DNA of 64,000 nucleotides, from NCBI RefSeq assembly GCF_022809095.1, contig NZ_JALAZE010000008.1, forward strand, positions 78,912-142,911, read 5' to 3'. Positions 45,565 through 55,372 of this stretch are shown here, piece after piece. The DNA is from Bacillus kexueae (GTDB taxonomy: Bacteria > Bacillota > Bacilli > Bacillales > Aeribacillaceae). The notes under the pieces were generated by a model. The model was not told where the DNA came from and ran no database searches. It saw only the letters and a list, made by a program, of their open reading frames with translations. Position 1 is the stretch's first letter, and each line of letters opens with the position of its first letter. The position numbers and the translations under genes were made by a program.

Positions 45565-46980
45565 TCAAAATTTTTGTATGTTAAATTGGTCATGAAGAAC
45601 AAGCCAGTTTTGAGGAAACGGATTCCCTAGGACCCAATAGCTAACACCTCGTAATCCCAACTCTTCTACAAGATTATATTTCGCTTTGACACTGCGGGCG
45701 TCTTCAAACCAGACGATATGTTTCTTACCATCTCTGTCTGTGTACTCATAATAAGGAGATTGTGCTTTTTCATCAAATTGAATTGCAACTCCATTTTGAG
45801 CGGCGCGTTCCACTGCTTGCTGAGGGCTTAACGTTTTAGCCCATTTTCCACCTTCCACATATGGTAAAGTCCAATCATAACCGTATAGCGGCATTCCCAT
45901 CATGATTTTTTCCTTGGGCATTTCGGTTAAAGCGTATTGAATGACTTTCTTCACTTCGCTTAGTGGTGCAACGGCCATTGGTGGCCCACCTGACCAGCCC
46001 CATTCATATGTCATGATGACTACAAAGTCAACAATTTCTCCATGGGCCCGATAATCATGGGCCTCATATAATAATCCTTTTTGATTCCGGGAATATTTCG
46101 GTGCGATAGCTGTTGAGACGGAATATCCAAGCGGTCGAAGTCGATTAACGACGTTTCTTAAAAATTGATTATACGCTTCTTTGTCTGATGGATATAAATA
46201 CTCAAAATCGATATTTAATCCACGGTATCCTTTTTGAGAAAGAATTTGCAACATATTATTTATTAATTTCACTTGTAAATTTGCGGAGTTTAATACCGTA
46301 TGTGCTAATTCAGAACTAAATTCTCCCTCTTCAAAGTTTGTTAACACCATTAATGGTGCGACCCCTTTTTCTTTCGACACTCGTAAAAACGCATCATCCT
46401 GTAATGAACGTACTGTTCCGTCCTGTTGTAATTGGTAGCTAAAAGGAGTTATATACGTTAAGTACTGACCGATTTCTTTAACGGTTTGTTGACCACTTTC
46501 ATTTAAAAACGTACTGTATGCGTTGACTTCTATCTTTACTTTTTGTTTCCCTGGGATAATGAGACGTTGACCTGGGTAAATCAATGATGGATTTTGAATT
46601 CGGTTGGCATAGGCAATTAGCTGAACTGAAACACCATATTGATTGGAAATAGCCCACAAAGAATCGCCTTGTTGTACGGTATGAAAGTCAGTTGGGAGCT
46701 TTAATTGTTGGCCGACATATATGACAGAAGGGTTCGTAATTTGATTACTCAAGATTAAGGATTCTATCGTCACACCGTAATGTTGAGCAATTGACCATAA
46801 CGTTTCACCTGCACGAACTATATGGATGGATGCGGATGGTGGAATGACGAGTGATTGTCCAACTACTAATGTATTTGGATCGGTTAGGCCGTTTGCTTGG
46901 GCGATTTGATTCCAAGGAACTCCATACACTTGTGAAATTTGCCATAGTGTGTCACCGGACTGAACCACATATATACGCAA
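45565..46980 (-). CDS. LysM-GH18 spore cortex-type hydrolase (SleL/YaaH-like)
   Basis: I start at TTG 46980 after GAAGGAGGGGACAGC. The 471-residue enzyme has three LysM domains (about 2-45, 50-93 and 97-140, each beginning with a YVVQSGDTLW-like strand) and a glycoside hydrolase 18 domain with LNIDFEY as catalytic DxDxE. Such proteins are N-acetylglucosaminidases that break cortex peptidoglycan fragments on germination (SleL) or lie in the coat (YaaH). There is no signal peptide, as usual for spore versions. A weak hairpin with T6 follows the stop. Confidence 0.9.
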   Translation of the reverse strand: MRIYVVQSGDTLWQISQVYGVPWNQIAQANGLTDPNTLVVGQSLVIPPSASIHIVRAGETLWSIAQHYGVTIESLILSNQITNPSVIYVGQQLKLPTDFHTVQQGDSLWAISNQYGVSVQLIAYANRIQNPSLIYPGQRLIIPGKQKVKIEVNAYSTFLNESGQQTVKEIGQYLTYITPFSYQLQQDGTVRSLQDDAFLRVSKEKGVAPLMVLTNFEEGEFSSELAHTVLNSANLQVKLINNMLQILSQKGYRGLNIDFEYLYPSDKEAYNQFLRNVVNRLRPLGYSVSTAIAPKYSRNQKGLLYEAHDYRAHGEIVDFVVIMTYEWGWSGGPPMAVAPLSEVKKVIQYALTEMPKEKIMMGMPLYGYDWTLPYVEGGKWAKTLSPQQAVERAAQNGVAIQFDEKAQSPYYEYTDRDGKKHIVWFEDARSVKAKYNLVEELGLRGVSYWVLGNPFPQNWLVLHDQFNIQKF

Positions 46981-47053
46981 GCTGTCCCCTCCTTCAATTA
47001 CAGGAACTATCATAACTGATTCACTTTATGCTGAATGTGGCTTCAATATTCAT

Positions 47054-47842
47054 TTATGCATCTATACGGAGTTGGCTCTTTTCATTAAAAAACGTCCGCA
47101 CACCATAATGAAGTGCAATAAAAACGGAAATACCGACACTTCCTGCGATTCCAAGCAAGACTACGATTTGGTATTCAATGGCGATTAAGGGACTTGTCCC
47201 AGATAGTATTTGACCCGTCATCATTCCAGGTAAAAAAATAATACCCATTCCGACCATGCTATTGATAGTAGGCAAAATCGCCGAATCAAAGCTATCGTTT
47301 ACTATTGATTTTACCGCTACTTCAGGCTTCGCTCCTAACATTAGTGCTCCTTCGATAAGGAACCGCTCTTGTCGAAATCCTTCTAGCAAGGATTTGATTC
47401 CTAACGATACACCAGTCATTGTATTTCCTATAATCATCCCAGCAATCGGAATAAAATAGCGTGGATCATACCACGGATTGAATTGTACGACGACAAAATT
47501 AAAGTAAAACAAGGTAAATAACGTGCCTAGTAACATTGCGACTGCTATGACACGTTGTAACTGTAAATAGCCCTTTAGCTGAATTTGCTTATACACATTA
47601 TAGATTGCAAATGCCTCCATAATCAAAATTATAACAAGTGTCGTTATTGGATTCGGATTTTCAAATATGTATGAAAGTATGTACCCTACAAGAACAAGCT
47701 GAAGTGTCATTCGAATGGAAGCGATGAAAATTCGTTTCTCCCGCTTTATTCCTCGCACACGAATAAGAAAAAGGAGCAGAATTATAAATAGATAGGCTGC
47801 TATAAATCGTACCAATTGAATATCTATTATAGACTCTTTCAT
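47054..47842 (-). CDS. fetB: ABC transporter permease, UPF0014 (FetB-like)
   Basis: The 262-residue membrane protein has about seven helices and the UPF0014 pattern: RMTLQLVLVGYILSYIFENP and a conserved loop GNTMTGVSLGIKSLLEGFRQ. In E. coli FetB is the permease of an iron exporter. It follows the ATPase gene after 8 bases. The start ATG 47842 has TAGGAGGGAACATG context. The two genes form an operon. Confidence 0.85.
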   Translation of the reverse strand: MKESIIDIQLVRFIAAYLFIILLLFLIRVRGIKREKRIFIASIRMTLQLVLVGYILSYIFENPNPITTLVIILIMEAFAIYNVYKQIQLKGYLQLQRVIAVAMLLGTLFTLFYFNFVVVQFNPWYDPRYFIPIAGMIIGNTMTGVSLGIKSLLEGFRQERFLIEGALMLGAKPEVAVKSIVNDSFDSAILPTINSMVGMGIIFLPGMMTGQILSGTSPLIAIEYQIVVLLGIAGSVGISVFIALHYGVRTFFNEKSQLRIDA

Positions 47843-47850
47843 GTTCCCTC

Positions 47851-48471
47851 CTAGGAAGATTGCTTTTTCAACTCAATAATTTGGTCACTGAAGCGTTTCG
47901 CCATTTGTGTTGAATGAGTGATCATAATGACCGTTTTATTTAGCTTTTTCAAATAAGTTAATAAATCATTCATCACTAAGTCTTCAGTCTGATCATCAAG
48001 CGCTGACGTTGGTTCATCCAATAAATAGACGTCAGGGTCACAAAGCAGCATTCTGGCAAGTGCTAATCGTTGCTTTTCCCCACCTGATAAATTGTTGACA
48101 TCCTCATCCAACGATTTAATTAAATGGGCTATTTTTAAATAATATGATAACTGTTTATCTGATACAGGCGGCATATCCCGCCACATCAGTCCAATTTGTA
48201 AATTTTCACGAATGGTTCCATCAATCATCACCGGTTGTTGACTTAGCATCGAAACGGTTCGCCGCCATTCAATCGGATTCCATAGTTGAATATTCTTTGA
48301 CTGATAGAATATTTCCCCTCTATTCGGAGTTTCCATTTGATTTAAAAGCTTTAAAAATGTTGTTTTGCCAGCACCACTTTCTCCGACAATACTCGTTACT
48401 TCACCACGATTAATGGTCAACTTCTCAATGTTTAATATATCTTTATAGATTAACTCTTTAATTACGAACAT
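47851..48471 (-). CDS. fetA: ABC transporter ATPase (FetA-like)
   Basis: The 206-residue ATPase has Walker A GESGAGKTT (35-43), the Q-loop SMLSQQP, signature LSGGEKQR and Walker B VYLLDEPTSALD. Together with the UPF0014 permease it fits the FetAB (YbbLM) iron exporter of E. coli, thought to protect from iron and oxidative stress. The start ATG follows AATAGGAGGGGCGC. It is the first gene of the operon. Confidence 0.85.
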   Translation of the reverse strand: MFVIKELIYKDILNIEKLTINRGEVTSIVGESGAGKTTFLKLLNQMETPNRGEIFYQSKNIQLWNPIEWRRTVSMLSQQPVMIDGTIRENLQIGLMWRDMPPVSDKQLSYYLKIAHLIKSLDEDVNNLSGGEKQRLALARMLLCDPDVYLLDEPTSALDDQTEDLVMNDLLTYLKKLNKTVIMITHSTQMAKRFSDQIIELKKQSS

Positions 48472-48571
48472 GCGCCCCTCCTATTTTCAAATACTACTAA
48501 ATCCAATGTACCAAATTTCCAGTTTGTATGAAAAGGAAAACTCTCTTCGAAGATTTTACGTATACATAAAA

Positions 48572-48597
48572 AGCGAACCAGCATAACCTGATTCGCT
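48572..48597 (-). terminator. Terminator of the alsT-like gene
   Basis: Stem AGCGAACCAG/CTGATTCGCT with one mismatch and loop CATAAC. On the minus strand it runs into TTTTTAT. Confidence 0.75.
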
Positions 48598-48609
48598 CTC
48601 TCCAATGGA

Positions 48610-50019
48610 TTACCCTTTTTGTTCAGTAGTGGACGTATGTTCCCATGCTTCTGCTTTTGTTAGGCCTTCAATCGATGAAGCGTTGAAAACAGGGTCTTTT
48701 CCTGCTTTACGTTGAGATACATAGTCACGTAACACTTGAACGGCAATTTTTGATAATAGAGTAATCGCTATTAAGTTGATTACGGCCATTAAGCCCATAA
48801 AGAGGTCTGCCAAATCCCAAACGATTTGAATACCTGAAACAGATCCAAAAACAACCATTGCCACGACTGCTAAACGATAAACGAATAATGCCATTTTGTT
48901 TTCACGAATAAATTCAATATTCGTTTCACCGTAATAATAGTTTCCAATAATGGAGCTAAAAGCAAATAAGAAAATCGCAATCGCAACAAAGATCGACGCC
49001 CAGCTTCCGATATGGGAAGCAAGTGCAGCTTGTGTTAATTGAATCCCACCTAGTTCTTGATCAGGTGATACATCAAATAATAAAATTAAGAACGCTGTTG
49101 CTGAACAAATAATAATCGTGTCAAAGAATACCCCTAACGATTGAATGAAGCCTTGCTTTGCTGGATGCGATACATTCGCTGTTGCAGCTGCGTTTGGCGC
49201 ACTACCCATACCCGCTTCATTCGAGAATAATCCACGCTTAATTCCATACATTAGTGCAGCTCCAACGCTTCCTCCAGCTACTTCTTCTAAACCGAACGCA
49301 CTTTTAAAAATAAGTGCAATAATACCTGGAATCTCTGTAATGTTCATGATTACAACAACAAGTGCTACGATAATATAAATTCCAGCCATGACCGGCACAA
49401 TAATTTGCGTCACTTTCGCGATTCGATGGATTCCACCAAAAATAATAATCGCTGTAATGATGGCTAATAGCGTAGCCATAATTGTTTTATTCACAGAAAA
49501 CGCTTCTTCAAATGCAGCTGAAATGGTGTTCGCTTGTACAGCATTAAAAATAAGACCAAAACATAACGTAATTAATACTGCAAAAATAATTCCTAACCAG
49601 CGTGCATTAAGTGCTTTTTCCATGTAATATGCTGGTCCACCGCGGAATGTGTCACCATCTTTTACTTTATATACTTGAGCAAGTGTACTTTCAACGAAGC
49701 TGGAAGCCATTCCAATCATCGCAATTAGCCACATCCAGAAAACAGCACCAGGACCACCGAACGCGATAGCTAACGCAACACCTGCTAAATTTCCAGTTCC
49801 GACACGGGAAGCAGCGCTTACAAAAAATGCTTGGGCAGATGAAACACCTTTCCCACTGCTCTTTTCCGTAATTAATCGGAACATTTCACCTAAATGGCGA
49901 AACTGGACAAATTTCGTTTGAATGGTAAAAAGAATACCGAGACCAATGAGCATATAAATTAAGATATAGCTCCAAAGAACGGTATTACCTTTTCCAACGA
50001 TTTCACTTAACCATTCCAT
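48610..50019 (-). CDS. alsT: Sodium:alanine/glycine symporter, AGCS family (AlsT-like)
   Basis: The 469-residue protein has about ten membrane helices and AGCS motifs: FFVSAASRVGTGNLAGVALAIAFGG, MASSFVESTLAQVYKV, KRGLFSNEAGMGSAPNAAATAN and HPAKQGFIQS. It would import alanine, glycine or glutamine with Na+ (AlsT is a glutamine transporter in B. subtilis). Its location next to parC matches B. subtilis. The ATG at 50019 has AAAAAGGGGGATCTTTC upstream. Confidence 0.9.
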   Translation of the reverse strand: MEWLSEIVGKGNTVLWSYILIYMLIGLGILFTIQTKFVQFRHLGEMFRLITEKSSGKGVSSAQAFFVSAASRVGTGNLAGVALAIAFGGPGAVFWMWLIAMIGMASSFVESTLAQVYKVKDGDTFRGGPAYYMEKALNARWLGIIFAVLITLCFGLIFNAVQANTISAAFEEAFSVNKTIMATLLAIITAIIIFGGIHRIAKVTQIIVPVMAGIYIIVALVVVIMNITEIPGIIALIFKSAFGLEEVAGGSVGAALMYGIKRGLFSNEAGMGSAPNAAATANVSHPAKQGFIQSLGVFFDTIIICSATAFLILLFDVSPDQELGGIQLTQAALASHIGSWASIFVAIAIFLFAFSSIIGNYYYGETNIEFIRENKMALFVYRLAVVAMVVFGSVSGIQIVWDLADLFMGLMAVINLIAITLLSKIAVQVLRDYVSQRKAGKDPVFNASSIEGLTKAEAWEHTSTTEQKG

Positions 50020-50184
50020 GAAAGATCCCCCTTTTTCATCTGTCAGTTCTTCTTATGTTAGGTTTTTTAACACGAACAGGTAACATTATATCACAAATTT
50101 AAAGAAAAATTCTACACATTTTTTTCTGTAGCATAATCTATAAATCTTTGATACTATTAATCGTATATAAGGGAGTTGATGGCG

Positions 50185-50484
50185 ATGCGGATCATGCAAT
50201 TTTTGCTTTCTGTTACGCTTATCGTTGCCATATTCGTCACAACAGCTTCTTCTCAATTAACAGCTATTACAAGCGATGCTTTTGAAGGCATTGAGGCATA
50301 TGCATACGATACGGACGACGTTCTTTCTAGTCATGAAAAAGCAGGAATCTTAAAGGATTATGTTGAATTGCCCCACCCATTTACGCACTTCATTTCAACT
50401 TATTATGTTAAGCGCCTATTCTTAACTGAAAGGTTTTTCGGGGCGAATTATTTGAAAGATCTTTCTCTTCCGAACAGAATGTAA
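50185..50484 (+). CDS. Secreted protein of unknown function
   Basis: I place the start at ATG 50185, nine bases after AAGGGAG; ATG 50179 is too close. The 99-residue product has a signal peptide (MRIMQFLLSVTLIVAIFVTTASS) and a mature part with EGIEAYAYDTDDVL and many aromatic residues. No family was recognised. It diverges from alsT and precedes a 42-residue gene by 16 bases. Confidence 0.65.
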   Translation: MRIMQFLLSVTLIVAIFVTTASSQLTAITSDAFEGIEAYAYDTDDVLSSHEKAGILKDYVELPHPFTHFISTYYVKRLFLTERFFGANYLKDLSLPNRM

Positions 50485-50500
50485 AAAAGGAGGGGAAACG

Positions 50501-50629
50501 ATGTTAGGTTGGGTTCGTTTATTAATAATTGGATGTTTTTCATTAACGGCTATGTCGTTGTTTTTTTACCAAGGGGTAGAAATCATACAAGCGTTTCTTG
50601 ACTACTTCCACTCTAAACATCATTCATAA
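50501..50629 (+). CDS. Small membrane protein (42 residues)
   Basis: ATG 50501 follows AAAAAAGGAGGGGAAACG. The product has one membrane helix (RLLIIGCFSLTAMSLFFYQG) and a short tail ending HSKHHS. It lies 16 bases after the secreted-protein gene, so the two are in one operon. A strong terminator shared with parC follows. No family was recognised. Confidence 0.7.
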   Translation: MLGWVRLLIIGCFSLTAMSLFFYQGVEIIQAFLDYFHSKHHS

Positions 50630-50636
50630 AAAAGTT

Positions 50637-50671
50637 AACCCACAAGCCTTCATATGACTTGTGGGTTTTTA
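50637..50671. terminator. Bidirectional terminator between the small operon and parC
   Basis: Stem AACCCACAAG/CTTGTGGGTT with an 11-base loop and TTTTT on the right flank; AA-rich left flank gives T on the other strand. Confidence 0.85.
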
Positions 50672-50672
50672 C

Positions 50673-53096
50673 TTACACTTCTTTTTTATAGAACCAAGCG
50701 TCGATTACTTTTCCAGCTTCTTGCTCATCCACATAAAATGAACCATTACTATACCGTTCATTTATTCGTAAACTTTCAACTGGAACTATCTCTACTTGTC
50801 CTTTTTCAGTTTGTATATAAAACTCTTCATTCCCCGATGTCACGAATGCTCGAACCGTTTGATGTGGATTCGTTTTCAACTCTCGTAACATCACTACGCC
50901 ACGTTTCGCACGAGAAGAAGGCTCAAACTCCGTTAACGCCATTTTCTTCATCGCACCCCGATGTGTAATAAGCGTAATTGTGTCCGTCTCTTCGCTAATA
51001 ATGCCACCACTTACAACGTAGTCATCATCCTTTAGATTGATTCCCTTTACACCGGCAGCTCTTGTCCCAACAACATTAATTTCTTCTTCATGGAATCGCA
51101 AACCATATCCATTACGTGTGGCAATGAACACTTCTTTCGTTCCATCGGTCACTTCGACATGTACGACTTCATCGTCATCCTTTAAATTAACAGCAACAAG
51201 AGGTTTCGAATAACGTTGCGCTTTATATTGCTTTAACTCCGACTTTTTCGTCATGCCGTTCTTTGTGAAAAATAGTAAAAACGAATCTGTTTCGAAGTCT
51301 TTCACCGGAATGGCTTTTAAAATCGTTTCATCCTTATCAATTGGTATGAGTGAAGCTACATGCTGACCAAGATCTTTCCAGCGAATATCAGGTAATTCGT
51401 GTACTGGGAAGTATAAATAGTTCCCTTTATTCGTAAAGAGTAATAAAACATCTGTCGTATTCATCTCGAGACAAGATAGTAAGTGATCCGTATCTTTCAT
51501 TCCAAAATCTTGCCCGTTCGATGCGCTGTATGACCTCAAACTTGTCCGCTTTACATAGCCATCTTTCGTAACAGTTACCATGACGTCCTCACTTGCAACC
51601 ATAACTTCTAAATTGATTTTAATTTCTTCAATTTCATCCTCGATAACCGTTCTACGTTCATCAGCATACGTTTTTTTAATTTTTCGCAAATCTGTTTTAA
51701 TAACTTTTAGTAATTTCTTCTCATCTTGTAAAATGGCAGTCAACTCTTCAATTTTCTCACCTAGCTCTTTTGCTTCTTCTTGAAGAGCTGTTACGTCCGT
51801 GTTCGTTAAACGATAAAGTTGCAAGGAAACAATTGCTTCTGCCTGAGGCTCTGTAAATTGGTAGCTTTCCATTAAATTATTTTTCGCATCTCGTTTATCT
51901 TTCGAAGCACGAATCGTCGCAATCACTTCATCCAATATTGATAAAGCTTTAATTAGACCTTCTACTACGTGCTGCCGCTCTTCTGCCTTTTTCAATTCGT
52001 ATTTGGAACGATTGGTTACAACTTCTTTTTGGTGATCAATATACGCATCAAGAATTTGTAAAATTCCCATTAGCTGCGGTCGACGGTTATGTATAGCTAC
52101 CATATTAAAGTTATACGGAATTTGCAAATCTGTGTTTTTATATAAGAAGTTTAATACACCTTCAGCATTTGCATCTTTTTTGAGCTCGACAACAATCCGT
52201 AATCCGGTACGATCTGTTTCATCTCGCACTTCTGAAATTCCTTCTACTTTCTTATCAAGGCGAAGCTCATCCATCTTTTTCACGAGATTTGCCTTATTGA
52301 CTTCGTAAGGAATTTCCGTAATGACAATTTGTTGTCTTCCGCCACGAATTGTTTCGATATCCGCTTTACCACGAATGATTACTTTTCCTTTTCCTGTTTC
52401 ATATGCCTTCTTAATTCCATCAATCCCTTGTATAATTCCTCCAGTTGGAAAATCCGGCCCTTTCATAATGTCCATGATTTCATCAACAGTTACGGATGGC
52501 TTATCAATTCTTTTAATCACCGCGTCAATTACCTCACCTAAATGGTGGGGAGGAATATCCGTCGCATATCCTGCTGAAATACCTGTGGAGCCATTCACAA
52601 GCAAATTTGGGAACATTGCCGGTAAAACAACCGGTTCCTCACTTGTATCATCGAAGTTTGGAACAAAGTCTACCGTTTGCTTTTCGATATCACGGAGCAA
52701 CTCTTTTGCAATTGGAGAAAGCCTTGCTTCTGTATAACGCATCGCCGCAGGAGGATCTCCATCAATGCTTCCGTTATTCCCGTGCATTTCGATTAATACA
52801 TTTCGCACTTTCCAATCCTGACTCATCCGAACCATTGCATCGTACACTGATGTATCTCCGTGCGGATGATAGTTACCAATAACATTACCAACCGTTTTTG
52901 CCGACTTACGGAATGGTTTTTCACTCGTGTTTCCATCGACATACATGGCATATAAAATTCTTCGTTGAACGGGTTTTAAACCGTCTCGCGCATCGGGTAA
53001 TGCACGGTCTTGAATAATATATTTACTATATCGACCAAAACGGTCTCCGAGAACTTCCTCTAACGGTAATTCATGAAAACGTTCTGCTTGAGTCAT
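50673..53096 (-). CDS. parC: DNA topoisomerase IV subunit A
   Basis: ParC is the DNA cleavage and rejoining subunit of topoisomerase IV, which decatenates chromosomes. The 807-residue protein has the quinolone-determining helix HPHGDTSVYDAMVRMSQDW, the active-site Tyr in AMRYTEARLSPIA, the GyrA-type coiled coil, and a six-blade C-terminal beta-pinwheel. The residue at the usual quinolone position (first residue after GD) is Thr rather than the common Ser. The start has TCGGAGAGGAGGTCTAATCG context and lies 3 bases from the parE stop. Confidence 0.95.
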   Translation of the reverse strand: MTQAERFHELPLEEVLGDRFGRYSKYIIQDRALPDARDGLKPVQRRILYAMYVDGNTSEKPFRKSAKTVGNVIGNYHPHGDTSVYDAMVRMSQDWKVRNVLIEMHGNNGSIDGDPPAAMRYTEARLSPIAKELLRDIEKQTVDFVPNFDDTSEEPVVLPAMFPNLLVNGSTGISAGYATDIPPHHLGEVIDAVIKRIDKPSVTVDEIMDIMKGPDFPTGGIIQGIDGIKKAYETGKGKVIIRGKADIETIRGGRQQIVITEIPYEVNKANLVKKMDELRLDKKVEGISEVRDETDRTGLRIVVELKKDANAEGVLNFLYKNTDLQIPYNFNMVAIHNRRPQLMGILQILDAYIDHQKEVVTNRSKYELKKAEERQHVVEGLIKALSILDEVIATIRASKDKRDAKNNLMESYQFTEPQAEAIVSLQLYRLTNTDVTALQEEAKELGEKIEELTAILQDEKKLLKVIKTDLRKIKKTYADERRTVIEDEIEEIKINLEVMVASEDVMVTVTKDGYVKRTSLRSYSASNGQDFGMKDTDHLLSCLEMNTTDVLLLFTNKGNYLYFPVHELPDIRWKDLGQHVASLIPIDKDETILKAIPVKDFETDSFLLFFTKNGMTKKSELKQYKAQRYSKPLVAVNLKDDDEVVHVEVTDGTKEVFIATRNGYGLRFHEEEINVVGTRAAGVKGINLKDDDYVVSGGIISEETDTITLITHRGAMKKMALTEFEPSSRAKRGVVMLRELKTNPHQTVRAFVTSGNEEFYIQTEKGQVEIVPVESLRINERYSNGSFYVDEQEAGKVIDAWFYKKEV

Positions 53097-53099
53097 CGA

Positions 53100-55067
53100 T
53101 TAGACCTCCTCTCCGATGGATAAATTTTCATTTTCTAAGATGTTAGACTCTTCTTCTAATCCGAAAGCGACATTTTTTTCGATCCATTTTCGGCGAGGTT
53201 CGACTTTATCGCCCATAAGCGTTGTTATTCTTCTTTCCGCTCGAGCAGCATCATCAATTCGAACACGTATAAGAGTACGTGTTTCAGGATTCATGGTTGT
53301 TTCCCAAAGTTGGTCAGCATTCATTTCTCCTAAACCTTTGTATCGTTGAATCGTGTAGCCTTTTCCTACTTTCTTCGTCACTTCACGTAATTCTTCATCG
53401 CTCCAGGCATATTCAATGACTTCCTTCTTCCCACTTCCTTTTGATACTTTGTAAAGTGGCGGAAGCGCAATAAATACTTTTCCTTCTTCAATTAGAGGTT
53501 TCATGTAGCGATAGAAGAAGGTTAAAAGCAACACTTGAATATGAGCACCATCTGTATCAGCATCTGTCATAATGATGACTTTATCATAGTTCACATCTTC
53601 AATTGAAAAGTCAGCGCCAACTCCAGCTCCAATCGCATGAATGATAGTATTGATTTCCTCATTTTTGAAGATATCTTGCAATTTTGCTTTTTCAGTATTG
53701 ATAACTTTCCCTCGTAACGGCAACACAGCTTGGAACTTTCGATCCCTACCTTGCTTCGCTGAACCACCTGCGGAATCACCCTCTACAAGGTATAATTCAT
53801 TATTTTTCGGATTTCGTGACTGTGCTGGTGTTAATTTTCCACTTAACGTGGACTCTTGACGTTTACGCTTTTTACCAGACCGCGCTTCTTCTCTTGCTTT
53901 TCGAGCCGCCTCACGAGCTTGAGCCGCTTTGATGGCTTTTTTAATTAACAGCGAGCTTACATCTGGATTTTCCTCTAAAAAATAAGACAATTGTTCAGAA
54001 ACAACTGCATCCACTGCTGAACGCGCTTCACTTGTACCTAGTTTTCCTTTTGTTTGTCCTTCAAACTGAAGAAGCTCTTCTGGAATACGTACGGATACAA
54101 TCGCAGACAACCCTTCACGAATATCAGTTCCTTCTAAATTTTTATCTTTATCCTTTAAAAGGCTAACCTTTCGAGCGTACTCGTTAAAAGCACGAGTCAT
54201 TGCTGATTTTGCACCAGCTTCATGCGTACCGCCATCCTTCGTTCGCACATTATTAACAAAGGACAAGATGTTTTCGCTAAATCCATCATTAAATTGGAAG
54301 GCAAATTCTACTTCGATACCATGTTGTTCCCCTTCAAAAGAAACAACTGAATGTAATGAATCCTTCTCTTCATTTAAGTAGGTGACGAACGCCTCAATCC
54401 CATTTTCATAATGGTAGGTTTCTGCTACTCCATGGCGCTTATCGACTAATTCAATCTTTAACCCCTTTAACAAGAAAGCTGATTCGCGTAAACGTTCACT
54501 TAATGTATCGAAATTAAATACCGTCGTACTAAACATGGTTGGATCAGGCTTGAAATGAATGGTTGTCCCTGTATCTTTCGCTTTCCCTTTCTTCTCCAAT
54601 GTTGTTACAGGCTTCCCACCATTTTCAAACCGCTGCTCATATACAAATCCATCCCGTTTTATCGTTACGATTAACCATTCAGACAAGGCGTTTACAACAG
54701 ACGCACCAACACCATGTAATCCACCACTTGTTTTATAACCGCCTTGACCAAACTTTCCACCTGCGTGGAGTACAGTTAAGATGACTTCAGGAGTTGGCTT
54801 CCCCATTTTATGCATCCCTGTCGGCATACCGCGCCCCTTATCTTGAACAGAAATACTATTATCATTATGTATCGTTACTTTAATATGATCTCCGTAGCCA
54901 GCTAACGCTTCATCTACAGAGTTATCTACGATTTCGTAAACAAGATGATGCAAACCTCTCGCATCCGTACTTCCAATGTACATCCCTGGACGCTTACGGA
55001 CTGCTTCCAATCCTTCTAGAACTTGAATCGCATCATCATTGTATTCAATCTTTCTCGTATTCACCAA
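53100..55067 (-). CDS. parE: DNA topoisomerase IV subunit B
   Basis: ParE is the ATPase subunit. The 655-residue protein has the GHKL ATP site: VYEIVDNSVDEALAGY, VQDKGRGMPTGMHK and HAGGKFGQGGYKTSGGLHGVG, then the TOPRIM domain (LVEGDSAGGSAKQGRDR and MTDADTDGAHIQ) and RYKGLGEMNADQLWETTM. It starts with TTG 55067 (or GTG 55064) after GAAAGGGGTTAAAGTCG. It is the first gene of the parE-parC operon. In B. subtilis this operon follows yneT directly; here the com-like cassette lies between. Confidence 0.95.
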   Translation of the reverse strand: MVNTRKIEYNDDAIQVLEGLEAVRKRPGMYIGSTDARGLHHLVYEIVDNSVDEALAGYGDHIKVTIHNDNSISVQDKGRGMPTGMHKMGKPTPEVILTVLHAGGKFGQGGYKTSGGLHGVGASVVNALSEWLIVTIKRDGFVYEQRFENGGKPVTTLEKKGKAKDTGTTIHFKPDPTMFSTTVFNFDTLSERLRESAFLLKGLKIELVDKRHGVAETYHYENGIEAFVTYLNEEKDSLHSVVSFEGEQHGIEVEFAFQFNDGFSENILSFVNNVRTKDGGTHEAGAKSAMTRAFNEYARKVSLLKDKDKNLEGTDIREGLSAIVSVRIPEELLQFEGQTKGKLGTSEARSAVDAVVSEQLSYFLEENPDVSSLLIKKAIKAAQAREAARKAREEARSGKKRKRQESTLSGKLTPAQSRNPKNNELYLVEGDSAGGSAKQGRDRKFQAVLPLRGKVINTEKAKLQDIFKNEEINTIIHAIGAGVGADFSIEDVNYDKVIIMTDADTDGAHIQVLLLTFFYRYMKPLIEEGKVFIALPPLYKVSKGSGKKEVIEYAWSDEELREVTKKVGKGYTIQRYKGLGEMNADQLWETTMNPETRTLIRVRIDDAARAERRITTLMGDKVEPRRKWIEKNVAFGLEEESNILENENLSIGEEV

Positions 55068-55341
55068 ACGACTTTAACCCCTTTCACAACTATGAGAACA
55101 TATGTTCAGTACGTCTTGATTTTACCTGTAACCACACTATCCGTCAACTCATTACAAGTACTCATGCTTTATTGTATATCTGTTTTGCAAGGAATTTCAA
55201 ACCTTTCTCGAAGAATATCGGCTTTTCTACACGTAAATTTACACGAAACATCCTCTATTAGATGCTTGAAAGCTGTAAAATCATAGGTTGTTTCCGAAAT
55301 CATTTTTGCTTTTACAACCGCGGAAAAGAGCCCAAACAAAA
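55068..55341. other. parE upstream region
   Basis: No supported gene lies between the end of the comP-like gene and parE. A minus-strand frame covering 55169-55432 has no binding site and overlaps the comP terminator; I judge it chance. The stretch must hold the parE promoter, which I cannot place with confidence. Confidence 0.4.
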
Positions 55342-55372
55342 AAGCAAACCCTCCGAAAATGGGGGTTTGCTT
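55342..55372 (-). terminator. Terminator of the comP-like gene
   Basis: A 10-bp stem AAGCAAACCC/GGGTTTGCTT overlaps the stop codon. On the minus strand it is followed by TTTTTGTTTGG. Confidence 0.85.
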
